Assembly (NCBI RefSeq): GCF_963675585.1
Contig: NZ_OY776414.1
Location: 2,087,001 to 2,151,000 of the forward strand
Reading direction: 5' to 3'
DNA from: an uncultured Draconibacterium sp.
Lineage (GTDB): Bacteria; Bacteroidota; Bacteroidia; Bacteroidales; Prolixibacteraceae
DNA length: 64,000 bases
Below, piece by piece: positions 1-9,208 of this stretch. The position numbers were made by a program, and so were the translations under genes. The notes under the pieces are model-generated. The model worked only from the letters and a program-made list of their open reading frames with translations, made no database searches and was not told where the DNA came from. The stretch's first letter is position 1; each line of letters begins with the position of its first letter.

Positions 1-1774
1 CGATGACGCCGTAGTACGAACTTTTTGCCGGCCACGGATACGGAACCGGTTCGCCAATAAAATCGAAACCCGACCAGATAAACATTCCGGAAATAAAATC
101 AAGACTTTTTACCATTTTCCAGGTTTCTTCGTGCGTAGCTCCCCAATACGCATGCACGTGATCGTAGGCCGAACAGGTAAAATCGGGATTAGGATTTTTT
201 ATGGGAACGTTATACGCTTCCGGCCAAACCAACACACTGTCGGATGGGAAATTGTAGCTTCCGCGCGAGGCAAACGCCGACATATTTTCGCTGGCAATAA
301 TGGCTTCTCCAGGGAAACGTTTCGGGAAAGTTGGATAATCTTTGTGTTTGTAGTTAAAACTCAAAACATCCAGAGCTTTACTCTGATAAATAAAGTTTTT
401 ATCCGGAATATTTTCGGTTAAAGCACAGGTTACCGGACGTGAATCATCCAAAACTTTAACAGCATCGACCAATTCCCGCGTGATGGTTAAACCGGTGGAA
501 TCGAATTGCTCCCGAATTTCGTTACCGATGCTCCACACCATCACCGATGGGTGATTTCGGTCACGTAATACCATGTCCTGCAAATCGCGAATGTGCCAGT
601 CTTCCCAATCGTCGTTGTAATCGTGAGCCATTTTCTTTTTTGCCCACACATCAAAGGCTTCATCCATTACAAAAAAGCCCATTTGGTCGCATAAATCAAG
701 TAATTCAGGTGCCGGAGGATTGTGTGCCATACGTATGGCGTTACAGCCCATCTCTTTTAAAATTTCCAGCTGGCGCTCTGCAGCCCGCGTATTAAAAGCA
801 GCACCAAGTGCTCCTAAATCGTGGTGTTGATTGACACCTTTTAACTTTATGTTTTCCCCGTTCAGAAAAAATCCCTTTTTTGCATCAAACGAAAAATCCC
901 GAACTCCAAAAGGAGTTTCGTAGACATCTATTTTTTTATTCCTGCTGTAAATCTCCACTTTAGCAGAGTACATATTGGGCGATTCAAAAGACCAGATTTG
1001 AGGGAATGCAACTACAAAATTGTATTCATCAATATAAGGTTCAGACCCAATTTCAATTTCCCGTTCCTCTTCTTCAACAATAAAATCCTGGTCATTCATA
1101 ACAAATACCTTCACCTTTACTTTTTCGGGTGCAGGAGTGCTGTTTTTTACCTGAATCTGAACTTTTACACGTGCTTCGTTGTGTTCAATATCGCTTGTTG
1201 TTACAAACGTCCCCCAATGATCGACATGCACTTTGCCGGTACTTACAAGCCACACATTCCGGTAAATTCCGGAGCCGGTGTACCAGCGCGAATTGGGCTG
1301 AACACTGTTATCTACTTTAACGGCAATAACATTTGCCTCTTCACCAAAATTCAGATAAGGAGTAAGTTCATATCTGAATCCGATGTAACCAAAGGGGCGT
1401 TTGCCAAGGTAATGACCATTTATCCAAACCTCGCTGTTTCGGTAAACGCCGTCAAAATCAACGTAAAATGCCTTGTCCTTTTTGCGCTCATCAATTTTGA
1501 ATGATTTTCGGTACCAGCCAATTCCTGCAGGTAATCCGCCTCCATCCTGTTGCGTTGAATGTTCTTCGCTGAATTCACCTTCAATGCTCCAGTCATGGGG
1601 TAATTTTAGCTCGCGCCAATCAGCATCGTTAAAAGTGGGTTGAAAAGCCAGTGAGTCGTCACCGAGGAAAAACTTCCAATCTGCGTTAAAATCGGCTTTA
1701 TTTCTTGCAGGTTCTTTTTTAGAACATGCTACCAACAAAAACAAACTTAAAAGGAATGGTATGTAATTTTTCAT
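1..1774 (-). CDS. GH2 beta-galactosidase-type lipoprotein, 3' part outside window
   Basis: Exo-acting glycoside hydrolase of family 2, probably releasing beta-linked galactose (or glucuronic acid) from oligosaccharides in the periplasm or at the outer membrane. The frame is open to the left edge, so the C-terminus is missing. The protein starts with a lipoprotein signal (lipobox LLVAC). It continues with the GH2 jelly-roll and Ig-like domains and the TIM barrel. Both catalytic glutamates are visible: acid/base E419 in SIGNEI and probable nucleophile E496 in IIASENMS. The start at 1774 is chosen because the signal peptide begins there. It is separated from the next gene by about 250 bp holding a dyad repeat, so it may have its own promoter. 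Exact substrate cannot be read from the sequence. Confidence 0.9.
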   Translation of the reverse strand, partial: MKNYIPFLLSLFLLVACSKKEPARNKADFNADWKFFLGDDSLAFQPTFNDADWRELKLPHDWSIEGEFSEEHSTQQDGGGLPAGIGWYRKSFKIDERKKDKAFYVDFDGVYRNSEVWINGHYLGKRPFGYIGFRYELTPYLNFGEEANVIAVKVDNSVQPNSRWYTGSGIYRNVWLVSTGKVHVDHWGTFVTTSDIEHNEARVKVQIQVKNSTPAPEKVKVKVFVMNDQDFIVEEEEREIEIGSEPYIDEYNFVVAFPQIWSFESPNMYSAKVEIYSRNKKIDVYETPFGVRDFSFDAKKGFFLNGENIKLKGVNQHHDLGALGAAFNTRAAERQLEILKEMGCNAIRMAHNPPAPELLDLCDQMGFFVMDEAFDVWAKKKMAHDYNDDWEDWHIRDLQDMVLRDRNHPSVMVWSIGNEIREQFDSTGLTITRELVDAVKVLDDSRPVTCALTENIPDKNFIYQSKALDVLSFNYKHKDYPTFPKRFPGEAIIASENMSAFASRGSYNFPSDSVLVWPEAYNVPIKNPNPDFTCSAYDHVHAYWGATHEETWKMVKSLDFISGMFIWSGFDFIGEPVPYPWPAKSSYYGVI

Positions 1775-1850
1775 TGGGCTTATATTTTTTTTTTATTTTC
1801 CACTATTTTTTTGATTACACTTTTTAAAAGTCAAGATTTTTTATCGTGTC

Positions 1851-1918
1851 CGTCATTCCGAATTCATTTCGGAATCCTTTCGTTATCAAACAGATGCTGA
1901 AATAAATTCAGCATGACG
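1851..1918. repeat. REP-like double hairpin intergenic repeat
   Basis: Two adjacent dyads, TCCGAATTCATTTCGGA and TGCTGAAATAAATTCAGCA, are enclosed by an outer inverted repeat (CGTCAT...ATGACG). This composition is typical of short palindromic repeats dispersed in Bacteroidota genomes. It lies between two same-strand genes and may act as a transcript-stabilising or attenuating structure. No second copy was noticed in the window. Confidence 0.6.
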
Positions 1919-2025
1919 AAGCGACTGAACAATTTCGACTTGTCATTATTTAATTCTGTTTCTGCTTTATTAATTTTCATCTCTCTTTCGTGCAATCTGC
2001 GCCATTCGTGGATTAAAATTATTTA

Positions 2026-3174
2026 CTATTTGATTTCAGATTCTTCGGTGGATTTAAAAGTGACTGAACTTTTACCCAAATCTTTTGATGTTGCCAGTGC
2101 AATTCCACGGTTTCCCAGCTTATCAACGGCATTGTAGAAATGATACACAACACCATCGTGTTTAATAACGTATGCTTTGTGCGCAAACAAGTTGTCGTAG
2201 GTTTCCGATGGTTCAATTAAATAAGGCCCGTCCCATTCTGTCCAATGCATTAAATCGTAAGAACAATAGAAGCTGTTGTAAACCACGGTTTTTCCGTTGG
2301 GCCAATTTGCACGGAAAAAGAACATCACATAAACATCACCGATTTTTTGAATTACGGCATCTCCCGAAATTCCCTTGTGGTGATTTACCAGCGGCTCATT
2401 TCCAAATCGTTTCCAATTTACCATATCATCAGAAACTGCCATGCTAATTCGTTCGGCACCACGATCGGGATTAATACTGTCGCCGCGTGCATTGTAATAC
2501 ATTACAAAGCGGTGGCCGGTGAGTTTTTCCTTGTCTTCAATTACCGAACATTTATACATGGTACTGTTGTCGTACCAACGGGCATCTTCGTCTTTCGATG
2601 ATAAAACGGGATGACCAATTCGCTGCCAGTCGTGCACCGTTGCAGGATCGTCTTCTGTGTAACCGATACTCAGCGACAGCAAACCTTTTTCGTAACCCTG
2701 TGAGTTGCCACCAAAATAGCTCAGCCAGTATTTCCCGTCAAATTGATTTATTGTTGGTGTTTCGCCCCAATTGTAATCGATTAACGACGGATAACCGGCC
2801 TTTTGATTCGAATCCCAGTCGGTGGTATCGGTAAACTGCATTATTTTTCCTTTGGTTTCCCAATCGAGTAAATTATCGCTTTCTGCAAGCCACGTTTCGT
2901 AGCCTCGTCCATCAAAAACAATATAAGTCATCACCCATTTGTCCTCTTTCCGGAAAACAGTGGGGCAATCCATTTTGTACTTGTTGCTATCCGGAACCAT
3001 AATCAAACCATACTTAAAAGGAGTTTTAACCTCTTCGTAAATGGCTTTCATTTTTTCAGCCGGAACAACGGTTGGAAGCTCCTTTTTACATGCACTAAAG
3101 AAACTTAGCACCAATGCAAACATTACTACGAATGCCGGAAATCGGACTAGTTTTAATTGCTTATTTAATTTCAT
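2026..3174 (-). CDS. Five-bladed beta-propeller glycosidase-like lipoprotein (GH43/GH130-like)
   Basis: Predicted surface or periplasmic lipoprotein (lipobox FFSAC near residue 29) with repeated propeller blades of the type W-x-x-aromatic-S-D-D-M-x-N-W. Such blades are seen in GH43, GH32, GH117 and GH130 enzymes. Repeated phrases such as WLAESDNLLDWE, SMAVSDDMVNWK and YCSYDLMHWTEW mark successive blades. Candidate acidic catalytic residues are present (for example D in the MDCPTVF blade), but the family cannot be fixed by eye. It is the last gene of the 13010-2026 unit, 24 bp after the GH2 gene, so it probably trims the same glycan. Confidence 0.75.
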   Translation of the reverse strand: MKLNKQLKLVRFPAFVVMFALVLSFFSACKKELPTVVPAEKMKAIYEEVKTPFKYGLIMVPDSNKYKMDCPTVFRKEDKWVMTYIVFDGRGYETWLAESDNLLDWETKGKIMQFTDTTDWDSNQKAGYPSLIDYNWGETPTINQFDGKYWLSYFGGNSQGYEKGLLSLSIGYTEDDPATVHDWQRIGHPVLSSKDEDARWYDNSTMYKCSVIEDKEKLTGHRFVMYYNARGDSINPDRGAERISMAVSDDMVNWKRFGNEPLVNHHKGISGDAVIQKIGDVYVMFFFRANWPNGKTVVYNSFYCSYDLMHWTEWDGPYLIEPSETYDNLFAHKAYVIKHDGVVYHFYNAVDKLGNRGIALATSKDLGKSSVTFKSTEESEIK

Positions 3175-3198
3175 TTATCTGATATTTCAGTTCATTTT

Positions 3199-6100
3199 TT
3201 ACTGCACTTTCACCCAATCGAAATAAAGCGGTCCTTCGGTTTTTGGTGTTATTTCGATGTAATATGTACCGGCATTTATTGTTGTTTGTGTGTCGGTTCG
3301 GTAACTTTTCCACTTGTCAGGAGTTGAAGGAAAAATCCATTCTCCGCTCCACATCTCACGGTTGTCGGCTGCCATTATTCGCACATCTGCCTTTAATTCG
3401 TCACCCGAAAGATTTATAAACCTGAATTCCAAACCATATTTTGATGCCAGTCCCACCTGAAATTTTAAACCAGCCGTTCCGTTTGGGTTTTTAAGGCTTA
3501 CGCAAGTTTTGTCGAGGTGTTTGGTAATTTGGGCATTTCCTGAAAATTTACCGTCTTCAGCCTCCCATTTTGTACTCTTTCGCAAATCAATCGGATCATC
3601 CAAATTGGTAATGGGCAACACAACAATCGGGTACATCTTTTTATCACTAATTTCAGAAAGCTGTACCTCACTGTTGGCCGCAAAACGTTTTTTATACAGC
3701 TGATACACCGTTCGGCCATTGGATGAGGAAGCCATAAATTTTTGAAGCGGATTCCAATCGTTCAGCCATACAGGAATTGTATTTAATGTTGTATCGAAAC
3801 CAATATAAACTTCAGCGTCTACATATACAGAAAAGGCTGGAATACCTTCTGCACTGTTGATTTGTTCCGGGGTTTGAATCCAATCAGCACCAAATAATTC
3901 GGGCGCCAACTGATAAAACTGACTCTTTGCATTTGTATACTGATGTACGCCTGTTGCCAACCAGCTTTGAATTTTCCAGCTATCGTTTGTCGTTGTTAAT
4001 TTTGATATTGTTCCTTTTGAATCAGGAGCTGGCTGAACAGAATTATCTTTGGTAGAAATGGCAATGGCTGAGATTACTGCCTGGCCGGCTTTTACATTTG
4101 GAAACGAAATTTCCAGCTTTCCATCCGTTGCAGTTACCGGTACAGTTTTCTTTAGTAGTTTGTCGTGTCCCGCTTCGCTCCAAATGTCCAGATCATTCAG
4201 CACTACATTTTCGTTAATCGCCACATCGAATACCCGCCAGTTTTTACAATCCATACTTCCGCCTGTGCCATACCAGGGCTCAACAAAATATAATTCAACA
4301 TTATATTCTCCGTTTTGAACCGGGAAGTTGTATTTCAGTTTGTGTTGTCCGTAGCGGAAAGTTTGAATCAGTGGATCTTCGGAAGTTCCTTCAATAAAAT
4401 CATACGTTTGGCGCTGACTTCCGTAAAATGCAGGCAACCCTTCATAATCGTCAGTCCACGAAAGTGATCCCCAGTTTTCAGACGACTCCTGATGACGATC
4501 TGCCTTCCAAATATTTCCTGATTTATCGGTATAATCGGCGCCTCCACAATTTACCCGATATACATAATTTGTATTTTCAGCAGTTAAGGAAATCACTTTC
4601 TCGTCCATTTTCTGCAAAGCAGGATCGAGTGGCAAATGGTGCAAAAAAATCACATCTTCAGTAACCTTTTTTCCACCAACGTAGCCCATTGCTTTTAAAA
4701 TATTGTATTGAATATCCACCTGATTAAAAACAATGTGTGTACCTATTTCTCCGCGTTTTTGTTTGCCTAAACTTTTGCCATCCAAACTATTAAAAAGTTC
4801 CACTTCATCGCAGTTGGTAAAAATCCGGATGCCATCTTTTACTCCCGGTTCTGTCCACCGATCGGGCCAGGTATGCGAAACGATGTACACCATTGGCTCG
4901 GTTTCTTTTGGCGCATAGTTGGAACGGAACAGGTAAAACAAATCGAGCGGTTCGCCCCAGATTGTCATGGCTCCTTTGTAGTTTACCGGCCCTACCCGAT
5001 CAATATCGCGCATTCCTTCGCCACTTTGCGTGCGCCCGGGATTATCGTGCGAGGCCATTAGCCAGTGATACTGTCCACAAGCTTTTTCCGAAGCTTCCTC
5101 CCCCAAACGTATTTTCGACTCCATAAGCAGGTTGATACGATCTTCGCTGTAAATACCGTTTTGATCGAATTCACCTTCGGTATGTAAATCAATACTTCGC
5201 CAGGCTCCGTACTCGCCATTTAGTAATTGTTCCGAAAGTTCGTTGGCATAATTTTCAGGATTTCCACCGTAAGTTCCCGACCAGTTTTGAATCACGTTCC
5301 AGTCGGTTCCTGATCCTCCGTTGCAAGTAGTTACCAATCGCTGCGATGACGCAGTTGGATCGAGTTCCCTTATTAATTCGGTGCATTCTATCGCAAAATC
5401 TTCCGGTAGTGTACTTTCGTTTTCCAATCCCCATAAAATTACCGACGGACTGTTGCGTCGTTCTTTTATCCAGTCGCGTAAAAGTTGTTTAAAGTTAGTT
5501 CTGAATTCGGGATTATCGAACCAAATGTGCGCGGTCATTTGCGGCCACCATAAAATTCCATCTTTGTCCCATGCTTCGTGATAACGAAAATTATGCGGCT
5601 GGTGTCCGTCGCGAAACGAGTTAAAACCCATGGCTTTAAATTGTGCAATTCTTGACTCAACCATTTCCTGCGAAAAAGCGTGGCCTTTCCCCATTAAATG
5701 TTCGTATTCTGCAGTTCCGTTTATAAACACAAGTTTTCCGTTTAAATAAAAACGATTGCTGGCATTCTCTCCAAAAATATCCCACTGAATGGTTCGAATT
5801 CCGTAGGGTGTGGTTGTTTTGTCGACACACTCCCCCCCCTGCCAAATCTGAGTTTCAACCGTATAGATATACGGATTTTCAAGCGACCATAAATTTGGAT
5901 TTTTAAAATCGGGAAAAACCTGTGAGATGATTTCGGTTTGCCCCGCATTTAAGTTCAGAACCGTTTCTGCCTCGGCTTGTTTTTTACCTGCCTTATCCAG
6001 AAGAATATTTTTTACCTGAATGGTTTTTGAATCGATGCCATAATTTTTTACTTCAGTTTGTAAGTTGAGTGTTGTCTTTTCACCGTTTGTTTCGTTGTTG

Positions 6101-6747
6101 TTCCATATGTGAATACCAAAAGGTTCAACACGAATTGAGTTGGTTTCAATCAGGTGAACCGGACGAAAAATCCCCATTGGCTGGCTTCCTTCGCAAAAAC
6201 CCCACTCGGGGCTGCAACCTCCGCAAACCCAGGGCAGATCACGAATATCAGCCGGATGATCGGCACGGACAGCCAGACTATTTTCGCCTGTTTTAATACT
6301 TTCTGAAATATTGAGTGTAAAAGTTGTTCGTCCTCCGGCATGATACCCCACCGAGTCGCCGTTTAACCAAACCGTAGCATACGACCCCACGCCTTCGAAC
6401 CATAAAAAATATTGTTTTGTGAGGTCTTTCCCTTCAAGCTGAAAGGATTTGCGATACCAGGCATATCCATGTCGGTTCCCGTGGCGCAAACGACGATATC
6501 CACCGTAGTCGTCCCAGTTGTGCGGCACTTCTACTTCTTGCCAGATCTCTGTGTTGAAATCCGCGTTTTCAAATCCATCAAAAGCAAATTTATTTGAATC
6601 GTTTGCAACGGTTGACCATCCATCGTTTAAAAGTACATCCTTTCGAAGTTCATGTTCGGTATTACATCCCGAAAATACAACAAACAAAAGCAGAAATAGT
6701 AAAATGTATGTATGTGTTAAAGTTCTATTCATTCTCTTTTCAATCAA
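3199..6747 (-). CDS. GH2 glycosidase with malectin-like domain, lipoprotein
   Basis: Large (1182 aa) exported GH2 enzyme, probably a beta-galactosidase or related exo-enzyme. It has a lipobox (VFSGC), GH2 sugar-binding and Ig-like domains, and a catalytic barrel with acid/base E444 in GLENES. A malectin-like carbohydrate-binding domain follows at about residues 728-900 (begins VYRVNCGG). A C-terminal beta-sandwich, probably a CBM, covers about 1060-1182. The second catalytic glutamate is probably in NGEYGAW near residue 510. An in-frame ATG at 6732 is an alternative start and also leaves a good signal peptide. It lies 48 bp after the MFS gene and 24 bp before the propeller gene, in one operon. 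Specificity is inferred from family only. Confidence 0.88.
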   Translation of the reverse strand: MIEKRMNRTLTHTYILLFLLLFVVFSGCNTEHELRKDVLLNDGWSTVANDSNKFAFDGFENADFNTEIWQEVEVPHNWDDYGGYRRLRHGNRHGYAWYRKSFQLEGKDLTKQYFLWFEGVGSYATVWLNGDSVGYHAGGRTTFTLNISESIKTGENSLAVRADHPADIRDLPWVCGGCSPEWGFCEGSQPMGIFRPVHLIETNSIRVEPFGIHIWNNNETNGEKTTLNLQTEVKNYGIDSKTIQVKNILLDKAGKKQAEAETVLNLNAGQTEIISQVFPDFKNPNLWSLENPYIYTVETQIWQGGECVDKTTTPYGIRTIQWDIFGENASNRFYLNGKLVFINGTAEYEHLMGKGHAFSQEMVESRIAQFKAMGFNSFRDGHQPHNFRYHEAWDKDGILWWPQMTAHIWFDNPEFRTNFKQLLRDWIKERRNSPSVILWGLENESTLPEDFAIECTELIRELDPTASSQRLVTTCNGGSGTDWNVIQNWSGTYGGNPENYANELSEQLLNGEYGAWRSIDLHTEGEFDQNGIYSEDRINLLMESKIRLGEEASEKACGQYHWLMASHDNPGRTQSGEGMRDIDRVGPVNYKGAMTIWGEPLDLFYLFRSNYAPKETEPMVYIVSHTWPDRWTEPGVKDGIRIFTNCDEVELFNSLDGKSLGKQKRGEIGTHIVFNQVDIQYNILKAMGYVGGKKVTEDVIFLHHLPLDPALQKMDEKVISLTAENTNYVYRVNCGGADYTDKSGNIWKADRHQESSENWGSLSWTDDYEGLPAFYGSQRQTYDFIEGTSEDPLIQTFRYGQHKLKYNFPVQNGEYNVELYFVEPWYGTGGSMDCKNWRVFDVAINENVVLNDLDIWSEAGHDKLLKKTVPVTATDGKLEISFPNVKAGQAVISAIAISTKDNSVQPAPDSKGTISKLTTTNDSWKIQSWLATGVHQYTNAKSQFYQLAPELFGADWIQTPEQINSAEGIPAFSVYVDAEVYIGFDTTLNTIPVWLNDWNPLQKFMASSSNGRTVYQLYKKRFAANSEVQLSEISDKKMYPIVVLPITNLDDPIDLRKSTKWEAEDGKFSGNAQITKHLDKTCVSLKNPNGTAGLKFQVGLASKYGLEFRFINLSGDELKADVRIMAADNREMWSGEWIFPSTPDKWKSYRTDTQTTINAGTYYIEITPKTEGPLYFDWVKVQ

Positions 6748-6795
6748 AAAATACTTTTTATTTAAATTTAGCCAGCCAATAAACCAATAGATATT

Positions 6796-8067
6796 TTAGT
6801 TGCTAAACACAATTTTCCTATCATCCGGAACAAATACTTTTAATGCCATCCAGCAAATCAGATACGCTAAACTGGCAATGGCAAAAACCACGTAATAATT
6901 TCCTGTGTATTCCAGAATCAATCCCACTGCAGCCGAAAACAAAACACCTCCGATTGCACCTGCAAAACCCGACAAACCCACAACCGATCCGACAGCATTT
7001 TTGGGAAAAATATCGGATACCAACGTAAAAATATTTGCAGCGTAACCCTGATGAGCAAAAGTTGCCATTGAAATTAGTCCAACCGAAATCCACATATTAG
7101 AAATGGAGGAAACCAAAAAGATTGGGAGCACGAAAAATGCCATCACTAAAATGGTAAGTTTTCGCGCTGCCACCGGATTTTTCCCCCGATTTATTAAAGC
7201 AGAAGACAGCCAGCCACCGAAAATAGAACCGCCAATGGAAACAAGATAAATGACAATCAGTGGCGGTCCAATGTTGGTTAAGTCTATTCCGTAATTCGAA
7301 TTCAGAAACTTGGGCAACCAATACAGGAAAAACCACCAAATGGGATCGGTAACAAAGCGGGCAATACAAATGCCTAGCGTTTGCCGGTGTAGAATAATTT
7401 TTTTCCAGGGAATTTTTGTAACTTCAGGTTCGTCCTCATCCTGCAAAATATATTGTCGTTCCGAATCTTTTAGTTTATCATTAATTTCCGGCTTTTCATA
7501 AAACAACATCCAAAAAATCAACCAGACAAAACCCAGTAATCCGGTACTAATAAAAGCCCATTTCCATCCCCAGTTAAGCGCAATAATGGGAATAATTAAA
7601 GGAGTAAGAATCGCACCAACATTTGGTCCTGAATTAAAAATTCCTGTTGCCAAGGCTCTTTCTTTTTTGGGAAACCATTCGGCAACTGTTTTTATCGCTG
7701 CCGGAAAATTAGCCGATTCGCCAATTCCTAAAGCAAATCGCGATACTGCAAAAGAAAAAACACTTCGTGCAGCGGCATGTGCCATTCCGGCAATACTCCA
7801 AAGCACAATGGCAATTGAAAAACCACGTTTTGTTCCAATTCTGTCGAGAATCGATCCGGTTGTTAACAATCCAATGGCATAGGCAATTTGAAAAGCCATG
7901 ATAATAAATCCATAATCAGATTCTGACCAGTTGAACATTTTTTGGAGTTCGGGAGCAAGTATGCCCAGCACTTGGCGGTCGATGTAATTAATGGTGGTGG
8001 CAAAAAAAAGCAAGACAACTATTCGCCATCTGTAATTTCCTATTTTTTGCGTCCCATTCATTTTCAT
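6796..8067 (-). CDS. MFS transporter of the anion:cation symporter (hexuronate/galactonate) type
   Basis: Inner-membrane sugar-acid importer. The 423-aa protein has about 12 hydrophobic segments and opens with TINYIDRQVLG. That matches the N-terminal signature of ExuT/GarP/DgoT-like carriers. The loop signature GSILDRIGTKRG lies between TM2 and TM3, and GIGESANFPAAIKT is the ACS-family motif after TM4. The neighbourhood (GH67-like enzyme upstream, GH2 downstream) suggests it takes up a uronic acid released by the locus. It sits 16 bp after the URO-D-like pair. Substrate is inferred from family resemblance. Confidence 0.88.
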   Translation of the reverse strand: MKMNGTQKIGNYRWRIVVLLFFATTINYIDRQVLGILAPELQKMFNWSESDYGFIIMAFQIAYAIGLLTTGSILDRIGTKRGFSIAIVLWSIAGMAHAAARSVFSFAVSRFALGIGESANFPAAIKTVAEWFPKKERALATGIFNSGPNVGAILTPLIIPIIALNWGWKWAFISTGLLGFVWLIFWMLFYEKPEINDKLKDSERQYILQDEDEPEVTKIPWKKIILHRQTLGICIARFVTDPIWWFFLYWLPKFLNSNYGIDLTNIGPPLIVIYLVSIGGSIFGGWLSSALINRGKNPVAARKLTILVMAFFVLPIFLVSSISNMWISVGLISMATFAHQGYAANIFTLVSDIFPKNAVGSVVGLSGFAGAIGGVLFSAAVGLILEYTGNYYVVFAIASLAYLICWMALKVFVPDDRKIVFSN

Positions 8068-8083
8068 TAATCAGTTATGGATA

Positions 8084-9208
8084 TTAATTACAAATTTCGT
8101 GTATTCTGTTATAGGCTAATTCCTGTTCGGCCGGAGTTTCGCAATAGGTAACCACCACAAGTTTCATTCCCGGCACCCACAGCCGTTTTACCTGCTCTTC
8201 AATCGTTTTTAAGTCGCCTACAATTCGTGCATTCAGCACAACTCCTGTACCTGCAAAACGATGAAACGCTTCCAGATTATCCGTTGCTCCGGGATCAGTT
8301 TGTGGTGAAAAAGCCGCATCGGCCATTTTAATTCCGTCGATGTTTAATACAGCATCGATCCATGCCGACCAGTCGCCGCACGAATGAAACACAGCTCCAC
8401 CAAAAGGATCGCAAACTTTTTTTACCGAAGGAACAGCAAGTAAAGCATAATCGTCGGGCGAAATCATTATGGCATTGTCGTCGCTCAAACCCAGCCCCTT
8501 CCATTTGGTGGATGAAGCAAAACCGTGTCCGGGCAAAACCAAAGCATCGCCAATTAATTCAGCCTGTTTTTTATTAAACTCGATGGATAATCCGGCAAGA
8601 ATATCAAACAACTCCCGCACATTATCGGGATTCATTAAAACTTCGATAAAAAACTGATCGAGAGGCAGTAAATTGGCAATACTATTTAAAGGTGATTGAG
8701 AATCGGTAAATGAAACCGGAATTTTACCTTTTGTTTTTTCCAGAAAATAGCCAATCATGTTCAGTGTGTGCTTGCCTATATTTGTTTCGGCCACCGGTTT
8801 GGGCTGGTATTTTAATACCTCATCGAGTGACGAAAACCGTGGTTTTATAACGGGTGCATTTCCATCGGGCCAATTGTATTCCGAGCCAAAAGCACTGGCA
8901 AGTGTTCCAATTCCATACCAGGGTTCTAAAAAATTGGGAACATCGGCTTTAAACAATTTGCTTTTTTCGAGCGATCCAAGCTGCAATTCCAGTGAACGTT
9001 TCATGTCGCGACAACCAAAAGAAAAACACTCAGCCACTCTCATTCTGCGATACACCAGAACGCCCGAATCGGCTTCCCAAAATTTCTCACAATTCCGATT
9101 TAACTCAGCAGCATACAAAGCATAGGCGTCTAAATCAAACGCTTCCGGTTTTATTGGAGATACTTCCACAGCCTGAGAATCAGCTAAACTAATGTCAAAT
9201 TTTTTCAT
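8084..9208 (-). CDS. URO-D/MtaA-like protein, copy A
   Basis: Member of the uroporphyrinogen decarboxylase superfamily, a TIM-barrel group that also holds corrinoid-dependent methyltransferases (MtaA, MtbA, CmuA). It has the zinc-site pattern of the methyltransferase branch: FHSCGDW followed about 100 residues later by VTYCE. True haem-pathway HemE lacks this. The start ATG overlaps the stop of copy B by 4 bp (ATGA), so the two are translationally coupled and may form a heterodimer. Its position in a polysaccharide operon argues against haem synthesis. A role in methyl-group removal from an O-methylated sugar is a speculative possibility. Confidence 0.75.
   Translation of the reverse strand: MKKFDISLADSQAVEVSPIKPEAFDLDAYALYAAELNRNCEKFWEADSGVLVYRRMRVAECFSFGCRDMKRSLELQLGSLEKSKLFKADVPNFLEPWYGIGTLASAFGSEYNWPDGNAPVIKPRFSSLDEVLKYQPKPVAETNIGKHTLNMIGYFLEKTKGKIPVSFTDSQSPLNSIANLLPLDQFFIEVLMNPDNVRELFDILAGLSIEFNKKQAELIGDALVLPGHGFASSTKWKGLGLSDDNAIMISPDDYALLAVPSVKKVCDPFGGAVFHSCGDWSAWIDAVLNIDGIKMADAAFSPQTDPGATDNLEAFHRFAGTGVVLNARIVGDLKTIEEQVKRLWVPGMKLVVVTYCETPAEQELAYNRIHEICN

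Noticed and set aside
998-1504. Plus-strand ORF of 168 aa
   Set aside because: Antisense to the GH2 gene with visible catalytic motifs; no family resemblance.
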